Shown here in pieces: positions 6,204 through 11,597 of a stretch of DNA of 11,597 nucleotides; positions within the stretch are counted from its first letter, which is position 1, and every line of letters begins with the position of its first letter. The DNA lies in NCBI GenBank assembly GCA_937897535.1, contig CALCQB010000223.1:1-11597 (forward strand). Reading direction: 5' to 3'. The notes beneath the pieces are model-generated. The model worked only from the letters and a program-made list of their open reading frames with translations. It did not search any database and was not told the origin of the DNA. Source of the DNA: an uncultured Novosphingobium sp. Its GTDB lineage: Bacteria; Pseudomonadota; Alphaproteobacteria; Sphingomonadales; Sphingomonadaceae. The position numbers and the translations under genes are program-made.

Positions 6204-7022
6204 ATGGCGGCTCCAGTCGTCACCATGCAGCAATTGATCGAGGCCGGCGCACACTTCGGCCACCAGACCCACCGCTGGAACCCGCGGATGAAGCCGTATA
6301 TCTTCGGCGCCCGCAACGGCATCCACATCCTTGACCTGTCGCAGACCGTGCCGCTGTTTGCGCGCGCGCTCGACTTCGTCGACGCCACCGTCCGCGCCGG
6401 CGGCAAGGTGCTGTTCGTCGGCACCAAGCGCCAGGCCCAGGGCCCGATCGCTGATTATGCCCGTTCGGCCGGTCAGCACTTCGTCAACCACCGCTGGCTC
6501 GGCGGGATGCTGACCAACTGGAAGACCATTTCCGGTTCGATCAAGCGCCTCAAGACGCTCGAAGAGCAGCTCGTTGGCGACACCGCCGGTCTGACCAAGA
6601 AGGAAGTGCTCAACCTGACCCGCGAACGCGACAAGCTTGAGCTGTCGCTCGGCGGGATCCGCGACATGGGCGGCATTCCGGACGTGATGTTCGTGATCGA
6701 CGCCAACAAGGAAGAACTGGCGATCAAGGAAGCCAACGTGCTGGGTATCCCGGTCGTCGCGATCCTCGATTCGAACGTTTCGCCCGATGGCATCGCCTTC
6801 CCGATCCCGGCCAACGACGACGCCAGCCGCGCAATCGCGCTGTACTGCCAGGCCGTGGCTGCTGCCGCGACCAAGGGCCGTCAGGAAGCCGTGGTTGATT
6901 CGGGCGTCGATGTCGGCGCGCTGGAAGTGGCCCCGGTCGAACCGGTCGTGGTCGAAGCTCCGGTTGCCGAAGAAGCCGCTGCCGACGTAGCCGCTGTCGA
7001 AGAACCCGCGACCGAAGCCTGA
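6204..7022 (+). CDS. rpsB: 30S ribosomal protein S2
   Basis: S2 binds late to the 30S subunit near S1 and helps anchor it. It has 272 residues. The core is typical: an N-terminal helix with MQQLIEAGAHFGHQTHRWNP (8-27), HILDLSQT (41-48), VGTKRQAQ (72-79), HRWLGGMLTNW (96-106), the coiled-coil hairpin at about 107-150, and VIDANKEELAIKEANVLGIP (164-183). After about residue 225 there is a tail of some 45 residues rich in Ala, Val, Pro and Glu, beyond the E. coli-type end. The frame is open back to 6096, but the ATG at 6204, with AAGGA eight bases upstream, starts the conserved sequence. tsf follows 78 bases later, after a strong hairpin; the two are normally co-transcribed. Confidence 0.98.
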   Translation: MAAPVVTMQQLIEAGAHFGHQTHRWNPRMKPYIFGARNGIHILDLSQTVPLFARALDFVDATVRAGGKVLFVGTKRQAQGPIADYARSAGQHFVNHRWLGGMLTNWKTISGSIKRLKTLEEQLVGDTAGLTKKEVLNLTRERDKLELSLGGIRDMGGIPDVMFVIDANKEELAIKEANVLGIPVVAILDSNVSPDGIAFPIPANDDASRAIALYCQAVAAAATKGRQEAVVDSGVDVGALEVAPVEPVVVEAPVAEEAAADVAAVEEPATEA

Positions 7023-7049
7023 GCGCTTCGCGTCTCCAAACTGTAGTGA

Positions 7050-7070
7050 GCCGGGGCCAGTGGCCCCGGC
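7050..7070 (+). other. Intercistronic hairpin between rpsB and tsf
   Basis: GCCGGGGCC-AGT-GGCCCCGGC is a perfect 9-bp GC stem with a 3-base loop, 28 bases after the rpsB stop. No T run follows, so it does not look like a full intrinsic terminator. It could stabilise the rpsB message 3' end, mark a processing site, or lower tsf read-through. Confidence 0.75.
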
Positions 7071-7100
7071 CGCCAGCCCATTTCAAAAAGGACCTGTCAC

Positions 7101-8027
7101 ATGGCTTACACCGCCACTGACGTGAAGAACCTGCGCGAGCGCACCGGCGCCGGCATGATGGATTGCAAGAAGGCAATGGACGAAACCGGCGGCGACATGG
7201 AAGCCGCGGTCGATCTGCTGCGCGCCAAGGGCCTCGCCGCCGTCGCCAAGAAGTCCAGCCGCACCGCGGCCGAGGGCCTGGTCGGCGTCGCCGTCTCGGG
7301 GACCAAGGGCGTTGCGGTCGAAGTAAACTCGGAAACCGATTTCGTCGCCAAGAACGACCAGTTCCAGGACTTTGTGCGCAAGACCACCGAAGTCGCGCTC
7401 GGCGCCGCTTCGGACGATATCGAAGCGCTCAAGGCTGCAGCCTATCCGGGCGGCGGAACCGTCACCGACAAGCTGACCAACAACGTCGCGACCATCGGTG
7501 AAAACCAGCAGGTCCGCCGGATGAAGACCGTTTCGGTCGCCAGCGGTCTGGTCGTGCCCTACATGCACAACGCCGCCGCGCCGATGCTCGGCAAGATCGG
7601 CGTGCTGGTCGCGCTGGAATCGGACGCCGGGGCCGACGTGCTCGAGCCGCTCGGCAAGCAGATCGCGATGCACATCGCCGCTGCCTTCCCGCAGGCGCTG
7701 AGCGCTGACGGCCTCGACGCCGACATGATCGCGCGCGAACGCAAGATCGCCGCCGAAAAGGCAGCGGAAAGCGGCAAGCCCGCCGAAGTCCAGGCCAAGA
7801 TGGTCGATGGCGCAGTCGCGAAGTTCGCCAAGGACAACGCGCTGCTCAGCCAGCTGTTCGTGATGGACAACAAGACCCCGGTTGCCCAGGTGGTCGAGCA
7901 GGCCGGCAAGGCCGCCGGCACCAAGATCGTGCTGAAGGACTATGTCCGCTTCCAGCTCGGCGAAGGCATCGAAAAGGAAGTCTCCGACTTCGCGGCGGAA
8001 GTTGCCGCCGCTGCCGGTCTGGGCTGA
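7101..8027 (+). CDS. tsf: Translation elongation factor Ts
   Basis: EF-Ts is the nucleotide exchange factor that releases GDP from EF-Tu. It has 308 residues, the normal bacterial length. The N-terminal UBA-like module is at 1-50 (VKNLRERTGAGMMDCKKAM at 8-26). The EF-Tu-contacting motif TDFVAKN is at 79-85, and two core subdomains follow, including IGENQQVRRMK and the C-terminal QLFVMDNKTPVAQVVEQAG. The ATG at 7101 has AAAAAGGA eight bases upstream. A strong intrinsic terminator 56 bases after its stop ends the rpsB-tsf unit. Nothing is unusual in the protein. Confidence 0.98.
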   Translation: MAYTATDVKNLRERTGAGMMDCKKAMDETGGDMEAAVDLLRAKGLAAVAKKSSRTAAEGLVGVAVSGTKGVAVEVNSETDFVAKNDQFQDFVRKTTEVALGAASDDIEALKAAAYPGGGTVTDKLTNNVATIGENQQVRRMKTVSVASGLVVPYMHNAAAPMLGKIGVLVALESDAGADVLEPLGKQIAMHIAAAFPQALSADGLDADMIARERKIAAEKAAESGKPAEVQAKMVDGAVAKFAKDNALLSQLFVMDNKTPVAQVVEQAGKAAGTKIVLKDYVRFQLGEGIEKEVSDFAAEVAAAAGLG

Positions 8028-8082
8028 ACGCAAAGATACTCTTCATTCGCACTTCGTGAGGATGGAGAGGATCAAGAAAGTC

Positions 8083-8117
8083 GAAAGGGCGCGGGCTGCG
8101 AAGTCCGCGCCCTTTTC
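8083..8117 (+). terminator. Intrinsic terminator after tsf
   Basis: A 13-bp stem (AAAGGGCGCGG, then G and C, pairing with their complement through one G-U pair) closes a TGCGAA loop at 8097-8102. The 3' arm ends in TTTT and the sequence continues CTC. It separates the rpsB-tsf unit from pyrH. Because the stem is flanked by A and T runs, it may also act on the other strand. Confidence 0.85.
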
Positions 8118-8139
8118 TCATGAATTCTCCGTGCAGTTC

Positions 8140-8166
8140 TTGGCATCGCCAGCCCAGCGGTATAAG
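8140..8166 (+). promoter_or_regulatory. Candidate promoter for pyrH-frr-uppS
   Basis: TTGGCA (8140-8145) and TATAAG (8161-8166) resemble -35 and -10 elements. The spacer is 15 bases, shorter than ideal; TTCTTG (8137-8142) gives an 18-base alternative. It lies between the tsf terminator and the pyrH start, where a promoter is needed. Confidence 0.5.
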
Positions 8167-8201
8167 GCCCCTCCAACCCTGAAACAGCGATGCCAGCACC
8201 C

Positions 8202-8921
8202 ATGTCCAAGCCCGCCTACAAACGCATCCTGCTCAAGCTTTCCGGCGAAGTGCTGATGGGCAACCAGCAGTTCGGGATCGATCCCGAATTCGTCGCCGAA
8301 CTGGCGAAGGAAGTGCAGGCGGCCAAGGATACCGGGTTGGAAGTGTGCCTGGTGATCGGCGGCGGCAATATCTTTCGCGGGATGGCCGGGGCGGCCAAGG
8401 GGATGGACCGTGCCCAGGCCGATTACATGGGCATGCTGGCGACCGTGATGAACGCGCTGGCGATGCAGAACGCGCTCGAGCAGCTCGGCGTGCCGACCCG
8501 GGTGCAGTCGGCGATCGAAATGGACAAGGTTTGCGAGCCGGTGATCCGCCGCCGGGCCGAACGGCACCTTGAAAAGGGCCGGGTGGTGATCTTCGCCGCC
8601 GGGGTCGGCGCACCCTATTTCACCACCGACAGCGGCGCTGCCCTGCGCGCGGCTGAAATGGGCTGCGATGCGCTGCTCAAGGGCACCTCGGTCGACGGGA
8701 TCTATGACAGCGACCCCAAGACCAATCCAAACGCAAAGCGTTATGATACAGTTGATTATGGCACAGTTTTGTCACATGACCTTAAGGTGATGGACGCCTC
8801 TGCCGTGGCGTTGTGCCGTGACAACGCCATTCCCATCGTCGTCTTCTCGATCCGCGAAAAGGGCAACCTGGCCAAGGTGCTGCGCGGCGAGGGGACCCAG
8901 ACCATTGTAAGGAAGGGCTGA
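8202..8921 (+). CDS. pyrH: Uridylate kinase (UMP kinase)
   Basis: PyrH phosphorylates UMP to UDP with ATP, an essential step of pyrimidine supply; the bacterial enzyme is hexameric and usually GTP-activated and UTP-inhibited. It has 239 residues of the amino-acid kinase fold. KRILLKLSGEVLMG (7-20) holds the phosphate-binding Lys and Gly. GGGNIFRG (53-60), ADYMGMLATVMNALAMQ (73-89), GVGAPYFTTDSGAALRA (134-150) and DGIYDSDP (165-172) are all typical. An in-frame ATG at 8190 would add four residues (MPAP). Neither start has a clear ribosome site; 8202 gives the usual family N-terminus. Bases 8726-8790 have unusually low GC and rare codons for this window, within the variable segment NPNAKRYDTVDYGTVLSHD. 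frr follows after three bases. Confidence 0.96.
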   Translation: MSKPAYKRILLKLSGEVLMGNQQFGIDPEFVAELAKEVQAAKDTGLEVCLVIGGGNIFRGMAGAAKGMDRAQADYMGMLATVMNALAMQNALEQLGVPTRVQSAIEMDKVCEPVIRRRAERHLEKGRVVIFAAGVGAPYFTTDSGAALRAAEMGCDALLKGTSVDGIYDSDPKTNPNAKRYDTVDYGTVLSHDLKVMDASAVALCRDNAIPIVVFSIREKGNLAKVLRGEGTQTIVRKG

Positions 8922-8924
8922 ACC

Positions 8925-9482
8925 ATGGCCAAGTATGACAAGGCCGATCTTGAGCGCCGGATGAAGGGCGCGGTCGAATCGCTGCGCAGCGATCTCGGCG
9001 GCCTGCGCACCGGACGCGCCAACACCGCGCTGCTCGATCCGATCGTGGTCGAGGTCTATGGCAGCAAGATGCCGCTCAACCAGGTCGCGACCGTTTCCGC
9101 GCCCGAACCGCGGATGCTGTCGGTCCAGGTGTGGGACAAGTCGAACGTCACCCCGGTCGAAAAGGCGATCCGCTCGGCCGGGCTCGGGCTCAACCCGATC
9201 AACGATGGCAACAACATCCGCCTGCCGATCCCCGACCTGACCGAGGAACGCCGCAAGGAACTGGCCAAGCTGTCGCACTCCTATGCCGAAAAGGCCCGGA
9301 TCGCGATCCGCAACGTCCGCCGCGATGGGATCGACAACCTCAAGGCCGACGAGGCCAAAAAGGAAATCTCGGAAGACGAGCGCAAGCGCGGCGAGGCCGA
9401 AGTCCAGAAGCTGACCGACGAGATCATCAAGGCTGCCGACGAAGTCGCGGCGCAGAAGGAACAGGAAATCCTCGGCAAGTGA
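8925..9482 (+). CDS. frr: Ribosome recycling factor
   Basis: RRF splits the post-termination ribosome into subunits together with EF-G. At 185 residues it is exactly family length. The long three-helix domain I is broken by the beta domain II (about 30-105, with LRTGRANTALLDPI at 27-40 and NQVATVSAPEPRML at 52-65). The signatures LNPINDGNNIRLPIPDLTEERRKEL (89-113) and ARIAIRNVRRD (124-134) are present. The start ATG lies three bases after the pyrH stop, with GGAAGG inside the pyrH end as ribosome site. Its own stop overlaps the uppS GTG by four bases. Confidence 0.98.
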   Translation: MAKYDKADLERRMKGAVESLRSDLGGLRTGRANTALLDPIVVEVYGSKMPLNQVATVSAPEPRMLSVQVWDKSNVTPVEKAIRSAGLGLNPINDGNNIRLPIPDLTEERRKELAKLSHSYAEKARIAIRNVRRDGIDNLKADEAKKEISEDERKRGEAEVQKLTDEIIKAADEVAAQKEQEILGK

Positions 9483-10171
9483 CCGCCAAGCGCGCCACGC
9501 AGGGCGCGCGTCACGTCGCCATCATCATGGATGGCAACGGGCGCTGGGCCAAAAAGCGCCACTTGCCGCGCGCGATGGGGCACCAGCGCGGGGTCGAGGC
9601 GGTGCGCACCCTGGTCCGCGCCGCGCGTGAAATGGGGCTCGAGGCGCTGACCCTCTACGCCTTCAGCACCGAAAACTGGCGGCGCAGCGAGGAAGAAGTT
9701 TCGGTCCTGATGGGGCTGCTCAAGCGCTACATCCAGGCCGATCTCGAGGAATTCGTTGCCAACAATGTCCGGCTGAAAATCATCGGCGAATACAGGGTGC
9801 TGGCAGCCGATATTGTCGAACTGCTGGATCAGGCACTGGCCCGCACCGCGCACAACGACGGCACTACGCTGGTGGTCGCGCTCAACTATGGCTCGCAAGA
9901 CGAAATCGCCCGCGCCGCGAGCAAGGCCGCCGCGAAGGGTGCGATCACGCCAGAGAGTATCGAGGCCGAACTGGATACGGCGGGGCTGCCCCCACTCGAT
10001 CTGCTGATCCGCACCTCGGGCGAGGTCCGGCTGTCGAACTTCCTGCTGTGGCAAGCTGCCTATGCCGAGATGGTGTTCACCGACGTGCTGTGGCCCGATT
10101 TTACGCCCGCGCATCTGGCGGAGGCGCTGGCTGAATTTGCTGGACGGGAGCGACGCTATGGTGGGCGGTAG
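9479..10171 (+). CDS. uppS: Undecaprenyl diphosphate synthase (cis-prenyltransferase)
   Basis: UppS adds isopentenyl units to farnesyl diphosphate to build the C55 lipid carrier for peptidoglycan and other envelope polymers. It has 230 residues, slightly shorter than E. coli. Conserved region I, HVAIIMDGNGRWA (12-24), carries the catalytic Asp18. GHQRG (34-38), AFSTENWRRS (61-70), RTSGEVRLSNFLLWQ (178-192) and AYAE (194-197, conserved Glu) follow, then FTDVLWPDF. The start is a GTG overlapping the frr stop as GTGA, so the reading frame, which is open far upstream inside frr, is used only from there. Downstream a 142-bp repeat element fills most of the 183-base gap to cdsA. Confidence 0.95.
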   Translation: MTAKRATQGARHVAIIMDGNGRWAKKRHLPRAMGHQRGVEAVRTLVRAAREMGLEALTLYAFSTENWRRSEEEVSVLMGLLKRYIQADLEEFVANNVRLKIIGEYRVLAADIVELLDQALARTAHNDGTTLVVALNYGSQDEIARAASKAAAKGAITPESIEAELDTAGLPPLDLLIRTSGEVRLSNFLLWQAAYAEMVFTDVLWPDFTPAHLAEALAEFAGRERRYGGR

Positions 10172-10194
10172 GACAACATCCAAACCAACCAAAC

Positions 10195-10336
10195 CCGTCA
10201 CCCTGAACTTGGTTCAGGGTCCATTCTCCGGCAAGGGCCGAAGCGTTGTGCCGCAGCAAGGCCGCGCCGTCCGGTCGCTTTCGGCAACACCTGCGCATGC
10301 GACAAGATGGACCCTGAAACGAGTTCAGGGTGACGG
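10195..10336 (+). repeat. Inverted pair of REP-like palindromes (REP doublet)
   Basis: Two 30-base arms, 10195-10224 and 10307-10336, are inverted copies with two mismatches. Each arm is itself a hairpin: CCCTGAA-N5-TTCAGGG. The arms enclose 82 bases with no open frame of note. Arrangement and core fit non-autonomous REP/REPIN or MITE elements, and I recall this core as common in sphingomonad intergenic DNA. It sits inside an otherwise tightly packed operon, in the uppS-cdsA gap. Confidence 0.85.
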
Positions 10337-10342
10337 TGAATT

Positions 10343-10350
10343 GAGGTGGG
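10343..10350 (+). promoter_or_regulatory. Ribosome binding site deciding the cdsA start
   Basis: GAGGTGGG stands just before the GTG at 10355 with about six bases between the GAGGTG core and the start. The alternative GTG at 10346 lies inside this site and has no ribosome site of its own. Confidence 0.6.
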
Positions 10351-10354
10351 TCGC

Positions 10355-11125
10355 GTGATCGCCACCCCACCCAAAAAGTCCGACCTCGGCGTGCGGGCAC
10401 TCTCGGCTATCGTAATGATCGCAGTTGCCGGGACCGCATTGTGGCTCGGCGGCTGGGCCTGGACGCTTTTCGTCGCGGCAGTCGGCTTCGGCGTGCTGTG
10501 GGAATGGCGTGCGTTGGTCCGCGGCTTCGTGCCGAGCGTGACCGGGCAGGCGGCCTGGCTGTTTGGCGGCGTGCTCTACATCGGTTTTTCGATGGCAATG
10601 CTGATCGCGCTGCGCGGCGGAGGGACGGGGACTCAATCTTTGTTGATGATCGTTTTCGGCGTCATCGGCACCGATGTGGGCGCGTTCTTTGCCGGACGCA
10701 CTTTCGGAGGCCCGAAGATTGCACCCGCGATCAGTCCGTCCAAAACCTGGTCAGGCCTCGTAGGCGGAGGCTGTGGCGCTGCGGCGATGCTTATGCTTGT
10801 AAGTTGGCTATGGTCGGAAGGGCTTTGCTACGGCTTCTTTTCGACCAAATATCCGCCCGTGACATCTTTCGCCGTGGATGGACCTTGCACCCTTTCCGTA
10901 GTTGGGCCGATCTCAGAATTCGTGCCGCCGATTATTCTGACCGGCTTCGTGCTCGCTGTTGTTGCGCAAGTTGGCGACTTTTTCGAAAGCTGGATGAAGC
11001 GGCGGGCGGGCGTCAAAGATTCCGGCAACTTGATCCCGGGCCACGGCGGGCTGTTCGACCGCGCCGATGGCTTGCTTGCCGTGACGGTCGTAGTCGGTCT
11101 CCTCGATGTGTTGACCCGGCTGTGA
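10355..11125 (+). CDS. cdsA: Phosphatidate cytidylyltransferase (CDP-diglyceride synthase)
   Basis: CdsA makes CDP-diacylglycerol from phosphatidic acid and CTP, the precursor used by PssA. It has 256 residues, with several membrane segments (about 12-32, 36-50, 65-87, 94-114, 135-153 and 192-208). SPSKTWSG (127-134) precedes the family signature from Ser212 to Asp238: Lys215, Arg216, Lys221, Asp222, GHGG (229-232) and DRAD (235-238). A GTG start at 10355 is chosen because GAGGTGGG precedes it; GTG at 10346 would add three residues. Codon use in the middle of the gene (CTT, GTA, AGT, CTA, TTG) departs from its neighbours and local GC is lower. It is separated from uppS by a repeat element but overlaps dxr by four bases. 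Confidence 0.95.
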   Translation: MIATPPKKSDLGVRALSAIVMIAVAGTALWLGGWAWTLFVAAVGFGVLWEWRALVRGFVPSVTGQAAWLFGGVLYIGFSMAMLIALRGGGTGTQSLLMIVFGVIGTDVGAFFAGRTFGGPKIAPAISPSKTWSGLVGGGCGAAAMLMLVSWLWSEGLCYGFFSTKYPPVTSFAVDGPCTLSVVGPISEFVPPIILTGFVLAVVAQVGDFFESWMKRRAGVKDSGNLIPGHGGLFDRADGLLAVTVVVGLLDVLTRL

Positions 11126-11597
11126 CCACCCGCACCATCACCATCCTCGGCGCGACCGGTTCGGTTGGCGCTTCCACGCTCGACCTGATCCGGCGTGAGC
11201 GGGACAAGTGGCAGGTGGTGGCGCTGACCGCCAATTGCCAGGCGCTGGAGCTGGCCAGGCTGGCTAAGGAATTTGGGGCGGAGCTGGCGGTAGTGGCCGA
11301 TCCGACCTGCCTGCCGGAGCTGCGCGCGGCGCTCGCTGGGACAAACATCGAAGCGCTTGGCGGTGCGGAGGCACTCGTCGAGGCTGCGTCGCGTCCGGCC
11401 GACCTGACCCTCGCCGCGATCGTCGGTTGCGCCGGGCTGGCTCCGACCATGGCGGCGATCGAGCAGGGCCGCACTGTCGCGCTGGCCAACAAGGAAGCGC
11501 TGGTTTCGGCCGGCGAGGTCATGACGGCAGCCGTTGCCCGCTGCGGCACTACGCTGCTGCCGGTCGACAGCGAGCACAACGCGATCTTCCAGTGCCT
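11122..11597 (+). CDS. dxr: 1-deoxy-D-xylulose 5-phosphate reductoisomerase (partial, 5' part)
   Basis: Dxr rearranges and reduces deoxyxylulose phosphate to methylerythritol phosphate with NADPH, the committed step of the MEP isoprenoid pathway and the target of fosmidomycin. 158 codons are present out of roughly 390. The NADPH-binding fold starts ITILGATGSVGASTLDL (6-22), followed by LANKEALVSAGE (121-132) and the metal and substrate site LLPVDSEHNAIFQ (145-157) with Asp149 and Glu151. The start is a GTG overlapping the cdsA stop (GTGA). The gene continues beyond the right edge. Its product feeds the prenyl precursors that UppS uses. Confidence 0.96.
   Translation, partial: MTTRTITILGATGSVGASTLDLIRRERDKWQVVALTANCQALELARLAKEFGAELAVVADPTCLPELRAALAGTNIEALGGAEALVEAASRPADLTLAAIVGCAGLAPTMAAIEQGRTVALANKEALVSAGEVMTAAVARCGTTLLPVDSEHNAIFQC

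Noticed and set aside
7050..7070. Terminator ending the rpsB transcript
   Set aside because: The stem is strong but lacks a T tract, and a proper terminator is found after tsf.
7083..8033. Minus-strand open frame of 316 codons opposite tsf
   Set aside because: It is the mirror of tsf codon periodicity; tsf is certain and fills the same bases.
9281..10201. Minus-strand open frame opposite frr and uppS
   Set aside because: Shadow of two well-supported genes and it runs into the repeat element.
10195..10336. CRISPR array or intrinsic terminators in the uppS-cdsA gap
   Set aside because: Only two copies exist and they are inverted to each other, not direct repeats; neither hairpin is followed by a T run.

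Overview
The window is high-GC chromosomal DNA from an alphaproteobacterium, most likely of the order Sphingomonadales (Sphingomonas, Novosphingobium or Erythrobacter type). This rests on protein character, the GTTC-N7-GTTC form of the LexA boxes, and a palindromic dispersed repeat (core CACCCTGAA...TTCAGGGT) that I associate with sphingomonad genomes. Almost all of it is core housekeeping DNA.

Left part (1-2839), minus strand: a tRNA-Tyr gene, then rlmB (23S rRNA ribose methyltransferase), a lipoprotein of unknown function, and argJ (arginine biosynthesis, cut by the window edge). Spacing is tight, so these are probably one transcription unit led by the tRNA. A TTGACA-containing promoter candidate lies upstream of the tRNA.

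Middle part (3002-5648), plus strand: three overlapping genes for a KAS III-type condensing enzyme, phosphatidylserine decarboxylase (psd) and phosphatidylserine synthase (pssA), a phosphatidylethanolamine-synthesis operon. A small single-span membrane protein gene (5608-5865, minus strand) converges on pssA and overlaps its 3' end.

Control region 5866-6203: it lies between the small membrane gene and rpsB, which point away from each other. It holds two tandem matches to the alphaproteobacterial LexA (SOS) box just upstream of the small gene, and a long rpsB leader with possible hairpins. The LexA-box pair driving an uncharacterised small membrane protein is the most interesting signal here; it suggests a DNA-damage-induced protein, perhaps a cell-division inhibitor.

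Right part (6204-11597), plus strand: the widely conserved order rpsB-tsf / pyrH-frr-uppS-cdsA-dxr. A strong intrinsic terminator after tsf and a promoter candidate before pyrH split it into two units. frr/uppS and cdsA/dxr overlap by 4 bases as GTGA, while a 142-bp inverted-repeat (REP doublet) element separates uppS from cdsA. Together these genes cover translation (S2, EF-Ts, RRF), UMP phosphorylation, undecaprenyl and CDP-diacylglycerol lipid supply, and the first committed MEP isoprenoid step. dxr runs off the right edge.
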